Assembly (NCBI GenBank): GCA_023853785.1
Contig: JAJIRX010000032.1
Coordinates: 124,001 to 188,000, forward strand
Reading direction: 5' to 3'
Source of the DNA: Psilocybe azurescens
Taxonomy: Eukaryota; Basidiomycota; Agaricomycetes; Agaricales; Agrocybaceae
DNA length: 64,000 nt
The notes under the pieces were generated by a model that was not told where the DNA came from, ran no database searches, and worked only from the letters and a program-made list of their open reading frames with translations. A program made the translations under genes and the position numbers. Positions 42,428-54,668 of the stretch are shown here, piece by piece; position 1 is the stretch's first letter, and each line of letters opens with the position of its first letter.

Positions 42428-43156
42428 GGCTAAAGCTTTAAAAATGCAATTCTACAAAAAGGAACTATTCAGTATCAGGGAAGCAGAATATGGTGAATGA
42501 AAGCACCTTTTGACTTCAATTGGGGAGTGATCTAACCGGGTTATGAAGCCACGGCATAAAGGATCGTCATGTCGCGATAGAAATCGTACGAGGCGTAAGT
42601 TTGAATCGCTTGTGGACAGAGGCTTGAAACTTGAGGGGGTCATGATAGTACAATGGACAGCGAATAGTGCAAGACCTGCTATGTCAGTTGAATAAAAGCC
42701 AAGCCTGCTGGCGAAAGAAGGGAGGCGGAGATTGAGATGTAAAGGAAGTACATGAATCCTTATTTGTAGTGCATGCAAAGAACAACAAGGCACCTGTCTA
42801 CCGTGTTACCAGTGGCATGAATAATGGCTATGACTGGAATGGTTAAGAGCGAGTAGCATTACATAAGTTTGGGAACAACACAATTGAGCGGAGACTCGGA
42901 GGTCCTGATCAAGAGCAGATAATGAGCCGCGGCTATGAGTACGTACATAAGTTTGGAACAACACAACTGAGCGGAGACTCGGAGGTCCTGATCATGAGTA
43001 GATGATGAGCCGACGACGGATGAGCCGCAACTTCCCTTACAAGAGTCTTCCCACGATACCAATACTGTAGCTGTCACGCTTCTGTCACGGCTATGAGGCT
43101 GGGCGCAAGGGCTCTCCGAAAGTCAAGTTACAGTTCCACTAGGAGGCCTTATATAC
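42428..43156. other. Spacer with possible 5' exons of the membrane protein gene and a tandem repeat
   Basis: The left part may hold 5' exons of the minus-strand membrane protein. The right part contains the tandem repeat at 42861-43013 and the promoter of the AP-1 gamma gene. Confidence 0.4.
42861..43013. repeat. Two-copy tandem repeat, about 69 bp at a period of 84 bp
   Basis: The copies at about 42861-42929 and 42945-43013 are nearly identical, sharing ACATAAGTTTGG, GAACAACACAA, GAGCGGAGACTCGGAGGTCC, TGATCA and ATGAGCCG. They differ at a few positions by substitution and a one-base indel, so the duplication is fairly recent but not brand new. It is about 150 bases upstream of the AP-1 gamma start. 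Confidence 0.85.
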
Positions 43157-46100
43157 ATGGTCTATAACAATCTCAAGGGTATGAACGCGCGCCATATTTC
43201 TTCAAAGATTTTAACTAATTATCTATCTAGCCCTTATCAAGGGCATCCGCTCATGCAAGGTTCGTTCGCGCAGTTGCATGCTATCCTGTGCTTGGAATCT
43301 GATCTATCTTCACTTTCAATAGACAGTCGCAGATGAACGCGCCCTTATTCAACAGGAGTCGGCCGCTATTCGAGCCTCTTTTCGGGAAGAGGACTCGTTT
43401 CAACGGCACAACAACATCGCGAAGCTCCTGTACATCCATATGCTGGGTTCACCTGCCCACTTTGGACAAATCGAATGTTTGAAACTTGTTGCCAGTCCTC
43501 GCTTCTCAGACAAGCGTCTAGGCTACTTAGGGATTATGCTTCTGCTAGATGAGAACCAGGAAGTCCTCACATTGGTCACCAACTCTCTCAAAAAGTAAGT
43601 ATGTCTACCATCTACTCATCCCGCTCTCCATCAACCTCATTCCGTTCGATCAGTGACATGAACCACTCCAATATGTATGCCGTAGGACTCGCTCTCTGTA
43701 CCTTTGCCAACATCGCCTCCGAAGAGATGTCTCGCGATCTTGCCAATGAAATTGAGAAACTGCTTGGATCTAGCAACACTTACATTCGCAAAAAGGTCTG
43801 TCATATCCATCCATGACGGAGGTTACAAGTATTCTGATCTGTCAACCTACAAGGCCGCTTTGTGTGCATTGCGTGTTGTCAAGAAAGTTCCTGATATTGC
43901 AGACCATTTCACTTCGAAAGCCAAGAACCTCCTCACAGATCGCAACCACGGCGTCCTACTCACCGCCATCACGCTTGTTACAGAGATGTGTCAAATCGAC
44001 ACAGCAATCTTAGACGAGTTCCGCACTGTTAGTGACCTCATCGTATCTTGATTCCGGAATGCTTATAACCCCTGTTTAGGCCGTTCCTCTGCTCGTCCGC
44101 AACCTAAAGTCACTAGTAACGACCGGATATAGCCCAGAGCATGACGTTTCAGGGATAACAGACCCCTTCCTTCAAGTCAAAATATTACGACTACTACGAC
44201 TGCTAGGCAAGGGAGATGAGCAAGCTAGCGAGACAATGAACGATATTTTGGCACAAGTAAGCGTGCAAATATGATACACAATACCTTTCGCTGACTCCTT
44301 ATGCTCCAAGGTCGCGACAAATACCGATTCATCCAAGAATGTCGGAAACTCCATCTTGTACGAAACAGTACTTACTGTCCTAGAAATTGAGGCGGATACA
44401 GGTCTGAGGGTCATGGCCATCAATATTCTTGGGAAATTTCTGAGCAACAAAGATAACAACATCCGGTCCGTCAGTTCTGTTGCACAATCAATGACCTTCT
44501 ATTTATATTCAGCAGTTATGTCGCACTCAACACTCTGAATAAAGTTGTCTCAATGGACACAAACGCCGTTCAGCGCCATCGAAATATCATCCTCGATTGT
44601 TTGAGGGACGGTGATATTTCCATCCGTCGACGTGCTCTCGAGCTTTCATATGCCCTGATTAACGAGCAAAATGTTCGCATTCTGATCCGCGAGCTTTTGG
44701 CATTCCTAGAAGTTGCAGACGATGAATTCAAGCTGGGATTGACAACACAAATATCGCTGGCAGCTGAACGGTTTGCACCCAACAAAAGATGGCACATCGA
44801 TACTGTCCTCCGAGTATTGAAATTGGTGTGTCACGTCTTTAATATTAATGTCAGGCCACTAATTGCTTGAATGCCTAATAGGCTGGCAACTTTGTCCGCG
44901 AGGAGATTTTGTCCGCTTTCATTCGACTTGTTGCTCATACCCCCGAGTTGCAATCTTACACTGCATCAAAGTTGTATCTGGCTCTCCAGTCAGATATATC
45001 TCAAGAATCATTAACGCTAGCGGCAACATGGATTCTTGGCGAATACAGTGAGATCATTTTACAAGGCGGTATTGTGGATGACGATCAGACGATCATGGTG
45101 AATCTGTGTTCATTAAACACGTTTATCCAAATTCTAATTAACTTTTTCGAAGATCTCGGACAAGGATTTAATCGATTTGGTTCTATCTATTTTGGACTCA
45201 CCATACGCCAATTATCTGATCCGTCAGTTTGTGCTTGCCTCTGTAACCAAAATCGCTGCACGAAGCACGACTTGTGTACCGGAACAAGATCGTATTGCCG
45301 AGGTGCTCGCGAAATACACCACTAGCCCCGAACTGGAATTGCAACAGCGAGCAGTCGAATTTGCCAGTCTTTTCAGCTTGGGAGACACAAGAATTGGAGT
45401 GCTCGAGCAGATGCCGCCTCCAGAGCTGAAAGCGACAGTCATGGGCGTTGGTAAGTTATGCAGGAATCTCATTTGGAGCAATCATTAATCATTGTTTACA
45501 GTCAGCGAGAAGAAGCCAGTGGGTTCTACAAAAGGACAGGATGTACGTGATCATCATATTTTAATTATGAATTTCACCAATCTGTATAATTCTAGGCTGA
45601 TCTGCTGGGCGACGAAGTCCCTTCAACACCTGGCGGAGCCACCAACCAACCCACTGTCTCTGTACAGTCCAACCAAGATCTGCTAGCAGAAATCTTTGGC
45701 TCCTCTTCAACGACAGACGCAGCTTCTCCTCCAGTACCACAACAAAAGTCCTCCGTTAACGACATCCTCGGCCTGTTCGGTAACTCAGGCCCTCAATCAG
45801 CAACCGCTCCACAAACTCCTTATCCTTCTGCAACCCCTTCATACCCATCAACTCCTGCCACGACGACATATACGCCCACGCAAGCCACCTCGCCACCTCC
45901 TGCCCCGGTCGTTCCTGTGCAACAGCGCTACACTACATACCCAGCCTACGACAAGAATGATTTAAAGATTACCCTTACACCACAAACCTCGCCCACGAAG
46001 CCGGGCATTGTGATGATTTTGGCTAGGTTCCAGGTTTCCGGCGGAGATGCTGCCACTGGTTTAAGCTTTCAAGCTGCCGTTCCCAAGGTATGATCACTAG

Positions 46101-46414
46101 CTTCCTCGTTCATCCACATCGCTGATCTCACCTTTTGATTGAATACAATAGTCGCAGCAACTACAGATGTTACCCATGTCAAACTCCAATATCAACCCAG
46201 GCGCTGTTGAGACCCAACAAATGAGAGTAGTAGCTCCAGTCGGAGTAAGTAGCTCATTCTCGTTATTTATTTATTTCACTACTCATGTTTCTAAAATTCA
46301 AAGAGCAACGTCCGCCTACGCTTACGGATAGCATACAGCCTGGCTGGTCAAAACTATCAGGAACAGGTTGATTTTGCTGGTTTCCCGCCTGGCCTCACGG
46401 GCACGCCCTCATGA
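43157..46414 (+). CDS. APL4: AP-1 clathrin adaptor complex subunit gamma (Apl4)
   Basis: Gamma-adaptin is the large subunit of the AP-1 complex, which sorts cargo into clathrin vesicles between the trans-Golgi and endosomes. The gene starts [17 protein letters not shown]; the first intron interrupts the Ala codon of the KALIK motif. About a dozen exons give the complete trunk of HEAT/ARM-like repeats ([71 protein letters not shown]). A Ser/Pro/Thr-rich hinge with DLLGDE and NDILGLFG clathrin/adaptor-type motifs lies at about 45590-45950. The C-terminal ear starts around [13 protein letters not shown] and ends [10 protein letters not shown] at TGA 46412-46414. No frame break was found. It converges with SF3B1 across 185 bases. 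Confidence 0.96.
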
Positions 46415-46599
46415 AATATTGGATATACATATACTTACGCATAGATACTGTAGTCGTATAATCGGCATTTTCTTTCGATTTCAAGTTACAGCCTCGAAAT
46501 CCAGATTGCAAAAAAACAATATGGATCTTTTGGATGGAGCATACATACAGAGTGCAAGACAAAAAAGAGAGAAAGCACAAAAGTCGCAAAGAAAGCTAA

Positions 46600-49500
46600 T
46601 TAAATAAAAACTTGTAAAGGATGCCTATCATAAACGTTCTGTCCTTCTGTGAGCTCGCCGAGATCTGGATAGAAGGGGACCAATGCATCCTCCGCTCCTA
46701 GATACAGAGCGTTGTATATACGCCAATAAACTTCGCGAACCTTCCTTGCGGGATGGAACAGACCCTGCAACACGTAACTCAGCAATACTCCAGGACCAAG
46801 AGTTACGCGCATGGCTTCAATCGCGTCCATGACCGCTCCAATCACGTGTGGAGATGTCTCGAAGCAATTTGGCCAGACAAGGTTCATGAGATGGAGCATA
46901 GAATCTTCACAGCCTAAACCTGCCACGCCGAGCGCAAGGTGCTTCACGATGGTGCTTGCGGTTTGACGATGAACAAGGTCGCGATCGGTGAGGGCGTCCT
47001 CTAGCATTGTGACGACCGAGTCGCAATAATAAGCCGACTGTGGACCGACATATTCGAAGACGAAAGAAAGGGCTTTTAAACAACCCGTTCGGACATTCAG
47101 CTCTGCAGTGCGGTATTCGTTCAGAATGGCAGGAATACAGGTGAAGGCTAGAAAGAACAAATATCAAAGTCAGCTTCTATGTAAGGTGATCAAATATAAC
47201 CACTCACGTCCGCAAGTTTCTGCCACGATAGCAATGGCGACAGTACTACACACACGACTCTGCCGCTCTTGCACACGGAGATTGGTCAACAGCACAGAAA
47301 GAACATCTTGAGGACCCAAACTCTTAGCGATATAACCGAAAGAGTTGACAGCCGCACGTCTGATCCCCTTCTTATGGGCCTTCAACAAATCAAGTAGCTC
47401 AAAACAGATACGCATCCACTCTCTCGCAGGCACAAATTCGGCGCCGCGATCTGCAATACGACCAATCAAGTTAATTGACGCTTCCTGCACCTTTTCATGT
47501 CTGTTCCGCAAAATTGGCGTCATTCGAGGCACTAGAATCAGAAGAAAATATTGTATTAGCCTATCGATCAAAATTCAACAAGTTACTCACGTAGGTCTTT
47601 GACTGGGGGGTTCATCTGCGTCATACCAACAACATTTGCGATAGCACCCTCAGCTGCGATGATACTGCCCAGTGTATCAGGGTATTCCTCTCCAAGCTGT
47701 TCAAACAGCACTAAGCCTAGCTTGCTCAATAACTGGTCTTCTCCACACTGTTTGATAACGACAGCCAGTCTTGTGGTCAAATCGGCAGCTTGCTGTCGAA
47801 CCTTAGCACTTTTATTGTTGAGGCGCCAAAGAATGGTCGAAACGATCTGTGTGAGATACGGTTTAACGCGAATGCCGAGGGCGTTGACGACAGTCCCAAA
47901 TCCATCAAGCATGACTTGGTCCTCTGTTGTTTGTTCTTGGAAGGAATAGATAATACCATCCACCAATCGTACTTCCAATCTCTCGTCAATGTCAGAAGCA
48001 CCAAGAGTGGCGACAACTTTCGTAATTGTCTCCATGACCATCTTGCGGTAAGGCTCTGCTTCATCCTTCAGCTCGTTCACAATACGCCCAACGATCTCAG
48101 AGACTCCTGATTTTTGAGCAAGTTCGACAGTTGTTTCCACAACTTGCCTGTAATTGCGCCTATCAAGGGCCATACGGCGAACCCAAAACGACTTGAAGAA
48201 ATCGGGAAGAATATCCTGCTTGATATATTGTGGTGTAACACCCTCTGTTGCTGCGCATTGTTTCACGACCTTGAGAACAATCTTCTTCATTTCTTCGTCT
48301 GATGTCTGGAATTCACGAATTAGAATCACCGTTACTTCCTTAGTGTAATAGGAAGCATATTCGGGATCCATGAGAGGGATGATGAAACCAATGGCCTTAA
48401 GGAAGGCGGCAAGACCTTTTCCGCGATGAAGACGAATACCAAGCCAAAGAGGTTTCAAGACGTTGTCGAAAGACTCAATGCCGTAGGGAGCAGCAGCCTC
48501 AGCGAGTGCAGCTAAACCTAAGGCAGTCATGGTCCTGACTTTTTGTTGTTCGTCTGACAAACCGTGGGCAATGCAATCGACCAAATTGCGAAGATGTGGG
48601 AGGACAGCGCATCCCATCATGATAGCGATTTGTTGCACAATACGGATACCAGTGTGCCTAGCCTGCCATGATTTTTTGGAACGACAAACAGCTTTGAGGA
48701 AAGGAAGGAGTGAAGGAATGCCAAGAGCTGATGCTACGACAGAGAATGCACGTGCGGTGGTATTGCGAACGTATTCATCGGCGTGATCGATATCGGGTCG
48801 CATTGTAGAAATCATATGAGCAAGACCAGCGGCTTTGGAAAGATTGGAGATAATTTCACGACCTTCGACACGAGCATAATAATCTTCGTCGATGAGAAGA
48901 GGTTCAATAACGACGAGAATCTTGTGGACGTAAGGACGGACTAGATCATCCAATTTGTAAAGAACACGATCGATGACTTTGACGAGCAAGTGTCGCTCTT
49001 GATCCTCAAGGGTACGTTCCATGAGAAGAGGAAGGATCTTATCGAAAAGAGGTCCAGCCCCGAATTCGCGAGCCTTATCGGTGATTTGTCGAAGAGCGGT
49101 TTTGCGGACTGGAGGTGTGCCGTTCTTAATCTTGAGAAGTAGCCGCATGATTTTCCTCTCCTTCATTTCTTCGACCGTCAACTCAGTCTCGTCTTCTTCT
49201 TTCAAGATCTTCGCAAAATATTGGGCATCCTCGGCTTTGAAGAATGCCAGGTTCCCGACACCCGGAATTTCCGTAGGTAGCTCGGGAGCCAGACCGGCGG
49301 CGGCGGCGGCAGCAGCAGCATCGGAGCTCTCTTGGATTTGGAATCCACCAACTTCGGTAACGGGTGTAGCCATAAATTTGCGAGGAGCGACCATTGGGGC
49401 GTAGCCGGGGGGAGGGGAGACAATGGTATAGCCAGAAGTCGGGAGGACGGCATCGAGCTCTTCATCAGTTAGATAACGATTGTGTTTGTCATCCTGCATG

Positions 49501-50185
49501 ATTCCTGGGGCATTCATGATGATGGGCATCATAGGCGCCTCAGGAGCTGGGGCGGGTGTTTGATCCCAACGAGAGCGTTTTGGTGTTTCACCAACAGCAT
49601 CAGCAGGAGTAGCATCCCAGCGCGAGCGGCGTTTCTTAGGCGCTGAGGCCTCTAGAGCTTCTTTGGACCATTCTCCGGTATCCTTCTTGTTAGGGTCAAT
49701 GTTTTCGTCCGAAGGCTCTTCAACGTCCCACCTCCTCTTTCGCTTAGTGCCAGAGTCTTTCTCTTTATTCATGGCAGCAAGCTCCTTAAGCTCTTTGGCA
49801 GCAGTTTCAATCTCCTCGCGAGGTGGTGTCTTGTCGAGATCCATCTTCATCTGATCTTCCTCTCTATCCTTTCTCTGCTTTTCCTCAATTGCTCTCTTCA
49901 CTCTCAACTCCTCCTGTTCCAACCTAGTCAGTCGCATGGCCTCCTTATAACCTCCTTCCTCGTCCTTGCCTTCGCCTCCCTCTTGAAATGCATCAGCACT
50001 CTCGACAGCTACACGCTTGAACCTTCGGTTATGATAGTCGGACTGTCGTGCAGCGATTGGCGCTTTGAAGCGGTTTCAGCGAAAGGATCGACATCCTCTT
50101 CTTCAGCAAGGTCATGGAACTCTTGCAAAATATCCTTTGGCACTGTGTAGGAGTCAACCAACCTGGGTGAGCCCGGAGGAGACAT
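46600..50185 (-). CDS. HSH155: Splicing factor 3B subunit 1 (SF3B1/Hsh155)
   Basis: This is the central HEAT-repeat scaffold of the U2 snRNP SF3b complex, which holds the branch site. From the start at 50185 ([16 protein letters not shown]) the N-terminal part includes the conserved [15 protein letters not shown] and [13 protein letters not shown]. Tryptophan ligand motifs for U2AF-like proteins follow ([25 protein letters not shown]), then [12 protein letters not shown]. Some 20 HEAT repeats fill 49200-46600, for example [20 protein letters not shown], the region of human Lys700, which is kept here as Lys. Two introns lie near 47534-47590 and 47152-47207. One base is missing near 50057-50058, between KRQ and IAARQ. 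The N-terminus differs from the yeast and human ones, so extra 5' exons are possible. Confidence 0.95.
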
Positions 50186-51341
50186 TATACCTCTTTTGAT
50201 AGTTCTGACAACGGTGTTTGGATGGGTGGTCGGTGACAAGGAGCAGCTCACAGTTGGATGACCAATGTGACTACAATATATTCCCACGATTCCATATCTA
50301 TATAAATGTAAAAAAATTTAATTTCTTACTCAAACGGCCTCTTCCTCTTCCATATCCATGGTTTGCCTGGTTAGTCCCTTTTCTTTTCTTCTATTATGAT
50401 GAAACCATTGCCGCCCCAGTCGTAGTCATTTGACAAGATGACTTTGACGAGATACGCAAGCACCAGCCAAAATGTGCACCTCTGACTTCTTTCCTTTTTG
50501 TCGTATTCTTTTTTAAAAAAAAAAACAAAAAAAAGAAATAGTCATGCTAATCATACCTCTCTTCTTAGGTCTACTCTCTTCTCTGTCACATTTCTTTTTG
50601 AATCACAACATCGTTGAAGTTAGGGTGAGTCTACCTCCTTTTTGCATCTTAGAAGATGTGAACAATACACCAACCTCCGAAGCTACGGCGATGGGGATAC
50701 CAATAAACAAAATACTAAGAACAGCCAGCTGATTCTTTTTCTTCTATCTGAGTGTCTTTATCGACTTCCAATGCTGACTTTGCTTTCTCCTCAGTATTTG
50801 CCATTCCTTTATTTTATCCACCAGTAGTTACAACTAGCACGTCTATACCATGCAAATAACCCGATTTAGAGTTGTTTTCGTCCGTCTGAAGTTTCAGTAT
50901 CGTGAAATTAGCATGTCACTCAAGTTCCCGCAAATTCAAATCTGTAAAGCAGTGAAAACAAAACAGTGTATTGCATAGAAGTGCGACGGACAGTGAAAGC
51001 GACGTATGTATACAGAAGACTAACAACGATGGAGACGGGTACACGACATATTTCGTAGACCTACGACTGAAATTTGAAGGAGGTGGAAGAACGCAACGAA
51101 AGTAACAGATAACAATTGCGAAAAGACGAGTGTCGTATCGGTGTCCAGATTTCCAAATCGACTGGGGAAAGGTAATCAAATGAAAGATATCACTGGTGCA
51201 GAAGATGAAATGAAAAGAGAAAAAATACAGAAACGATATGATATTCGTCAATAGATAACACTGCTGGCATTGTCGTAAAAACAGGCGAATGAAACCAACG
51301 AAATATATGGGTTACAAGATGTCGAACGCAAGAAGACAAAA
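50186..51341. other. Intergenic region between SF3B1 and the forkhead gene
   Basis: This 1.15-kb stretch holds the SF3B1 promoter and the 3' flank of the forkhead gene, both on the minus strand. It contains a T-then-A homopolymer block at about 50510-50540. Short frames on both strands have no recognisable content. Confidence 0.4.
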
Positions 51342-54310
51342 TCACCACCACTTGCCAGGACCGTCGATTCCAGGGCTATCATAAAGGAGAGAACCACGGC
51401 CTTTGCCAAACAATCCCGCAGGGCTGTCATAGTTATAATGCATCCCGCTGAGCTCCTCATCAAGTAGTGTCCTTGGATCATGAGGATCAAAGATGGAGCG
51501 AGAACCAGGAGTTCGGAAGGGCGACATATTCAAGTTATTAACGGGAGTGCGGAAGGGAGAGTCGTCAAGATTAGCGGAAAAAATAAGTTTTCTTGGGGTA
51601 ACCGGGTGACTAAATGACGTGGAGGCACTAGCACTGGCCCCGCGTTTGCGGGGGGTACGCATAGGATCGTCTTCCTCTGCTGCTTGAGGATTATCCAGAA
51701 TTGGGATGCCGCCGGTATAAACAGGCGGTGGATCAAGGTTAGATTTATAATGAGCCAGGCTGGCTGATGGACTCATATGTAGACCTTTGTGAGAAAGGGG
51801 GTACGTGTAGATGAAATTTGATGGTCTTGCCGCGTGCTTCGAGGAGGCGTTGAAGGCATAGCAGATGAAGAATCTGGCGTTGACGGACGACCTGCATCGT
51901 TTGAGCTGGGTAATACGTGCCTTGCACGGTTAAGAGTAGGAGATGAAGGCATGGGTGGGAAGGCAGACATCTAAGCAATATATGTTGTTAGCTTCGCACA
52001 AAGAATAATGGTTGGATAAATGTACCTTGGAATTGCGCACGACTTGCTTTTTCTTACCCTTCTTATCTCGATGAGACAAACTAGAGTCGTCGTCGGAATC
52101 CTGGTTGCAAAGCAGTAACTCAATGCCAGGTTGTAAAAGTCCAGAGGCCTTGGGAGATTGACCCCAAAATCTGACGGGGCCCAAAAGAGAGGTATTGAAG
52201 ATGTCATCTTCATCGCCATCGGCGGACACCAAGGTATCAGTGTTACCTTCATCCTTGAAGATACTGGCAACCGCGGTGGCTACGCCGTCGCCTGTGTGGA
52301 ATATATCAGGTTTCACACTGGTAGGCCGACTGTCGAGGCTATCGATGTCTATGTCGCTGGTGGCAGGAAGTGAGGATGGAGGGCTTGAGGAACTTAAATT
52401 TGGAGTAAGTTCAGGAACAGATGAAGAGAGCGAGGATGAAATAGATGAAGCTGAAAGAATGGGTGAAGAACTACTCTGAGGAGGAGAGAGCTCTGCGTCA
52501 GAAGTATCCTTTATTTTCGTAAATGTCGTAGAAGATGAAATGTTGTTATTGAGGTTGTTCACAACCCGATTGAACGCAGCGGCAGCAGGCAGCGGTGGGA
52601 AGATGACTTCTGCTGGAAATCCTTGCGCTTGTGGAACACAGCTCTGGTAATATGGTTGATGGTGGGCAGTCGGACGGGTGGAAGGAAAAAGTGGGCGCGA
52701 CACAAGAGAATTTGATCCCATAAATGAGGGGCCAGCAATGTTTGATTCAAAAGTCGAAACATTTGCAGTGGAGGTGCTGTGATCCTTCCTCGCCTTCTTT
52801 GGTTTCCGGCCTTCGACGGTGTCTTCATCATCGACGCGTTTCCTTGCCTTGGATTTGCCTTTCGAACCACTGGGCTGTTTGTCTTTACCATCGTTGCCAT
52901 TGACATAATCCTTGCAGAGATGTTTCTTGAAACCACCGTCCTTGAAGCATTCCATGTCTTCATCGTAGATAGCCCATAGAGTCCTGCCAACAGAACGGTC
53001 TCTAGGAACTTTGCGAAAACATACTGTCGTGCTCAAAACATGGCGTATGCTATTCATCCAAGTAGTCTCTCCGCGTTTATAATGTGGGTATACAATTGTA
53101 ATCCAATCATAGATTTCTTGAAGAGTGAGGCGATGGTCAGGTGAGGATAAGATGGCACGCCCTACCAGAGCAGCGTAAGAAAGGTCAGGTTTGTTGGGAG
53201 AGTATGGGCCGGGGGGAGTTTATACGGTAGATTGTCGTACTCGGTCTCTTCCGGAGCAGGACCCATGGGTCCAGGGGAGAAACAAGATTGATACGACGAG
53301 TAGGTGAGGACATTGGGGATGACGCCGGAGGAGGAGATGAAGGAGGTAGAGGTGATGTTGTTGTTTTACGAGGTGGTAGTGTACGTTGCGTTTGTGGTGT
53401 AATAGGGAAAGAGGACGAGGTAGCAGGTGCGGGTCTATAAGCCATAGGCATAAAATGCGGGTATCCCATATATCCAGGATACGCATAGTACTGCGGCTGA
53501 GGCAGACTCTGAGGGGGATGAGGAGCACTTGCACGCGTGGGAGTCGGTGTCTCAGTCTTCAAAGCGGTATCCTATCAGAGAAAAATGAGAGGTGTTTCAG
53601 TGAACAAGAAACTAGAAACCGACTTTGCACAACAGTGGGTCTGAGCTAAGATTTGTGTGATCTCTATAATATTTGCTTTTCTGAGGGGGTGACAGGTGGG
53701 GGAGGGTCGACAATCTAGCAAAGTTTGATCAGCCACCGACGCTAGTAAACACGCGACGGAGTATTAGCACATACCTCTGATAATGTATTAGGGGGCCCGC
53801 TACTTGAAGAGCTAGGTAATTGTACATCATCGCGTGACTGCATGTAGGAGTCGAGGTTATGACCTGTTGACGCGGTGCTGGGCGAAGGGGAGGGGGTTGT
53901 GGCATAGTCCTGGTAGATTCACGTTCTTTTTCCCGACGGCTCTTTCTTTGCCTCCTCTGTCTCTCTAATACCATCTCCATGCTATCCATGCGTCGATGGG
54001 GGATTTCGCCTTCACGAGGTTCAGATTTGACCGGAGTTGCTGGCGGGGTGCCATCGCGAACGGAAGTTGAACTTGCGCGTGACAGAGAGCGCGCAAAAGA
54101 CCGTGAAGATCCTGTTGACCGTGAGCTCGAATGCAAATCTGATCCAGACCTTGATCTGTAGGCATTGTCGCGCTCGGGGACGCGTGAAGACATGGCGTCG
54201 TCGGCGGTGAGAAACTGTCGCATCTGATCACTTCGTTTATTCAAATCTTCACGCGTTATTCCGAGAGTATGGAGGAGTTGTGATATAGGAGAGACTTGTA
54301 GATCGCCCAT
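51342..54310 (-). CDS. Forkhead transcription factor
   Basis: This is a nuclear winged-helix regulator, probably of cell-cycle or developmental genes as fungal forkheads are. It starts MGDLQVSPISQLLHTLG at 54310. The N-terminal 200 residues are Ser/Arg-rich. After introns come a Pro-rich section (PQPQYYAYPGYMGYPHFMPM near 53490) and the forkhead domain at about 53205-52905: KPDLSYAALVGRAILSSPDH, YDWITIVYPHYKRGETTW, MNSIRHVLSTTVCFRKVPRD and GRTLWAIYDED. A Lys-rich patch (KARKRVDDED, GRKPKKARK) follows as a possible nuclear signal. The C-terminal half is Ser/Pro-rich with repeated SPFRTP motifs, which fit CDK phosphorylation sites. At least four one-base losses interrupt the frame: 53887-53896, 53267-53269, 53211-53216 and 51797-51801. 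The forkhead call is firm; the exact exons at the 5' side are less so. Confidence 0.88.
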
Positions 54311-54668
54311 TGTGAATTTGAAGGAGCCACAGCAGTGTGGGGTGGATTAAAGTTTACAATTTGTCGTGTCTGAGTGCTCGCGACACAGGTGGAATCTGTC
54401 TGGGCGAAAAAAAAAAAAGAAAAAATAAAACGTTGTATCTGGTGCTTTTAGATGTGGCAAGTGATATCGCAAGGAGGAAGAGAAGGGGGAAGGGGAAACA
54501 AGAGAAACGGAGGAAGGAGGTTCAGGGAGGGAAAGAGGACTGACAACGCTCGACAAGGCAAGGGCACAATGATGCAAACTTGCAAACTCCGACTAGCCCA
54601 TGGAAAAAAACATTGCATAACAATATTGAGCCATTAATACCACATTTATGTTGTAAGTTAGCTTCTTG
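54311..54668. promoter_or_regulatory. Forkhead promoter with a long polypurine tract
   Basis: Upstream of the minus-strand forkhead start, the plus strand carries an A-rich block at about 54408-54430 and an almost unbroken purine (G/A) tract at 54471-54539. On the coding strand of the forkhead gene this is a CT-rich tract of about 70 bases, typical in kind for fungal promoters but long. Confidence 0.55.

Noticed and set aside
43601..43816. Separate small gene inside the AP-1 gamma gene
   Set aside because: Its frame runs through an intron and then into the gamma-adaptin exon; it is part of that gene.
49021..49465. Plus- and minus-strand frames overlapping SF3B1
   Set aside because: The conserved SF3B1 HEAT frame covers this stretch, and the other frames arise from its base composition.
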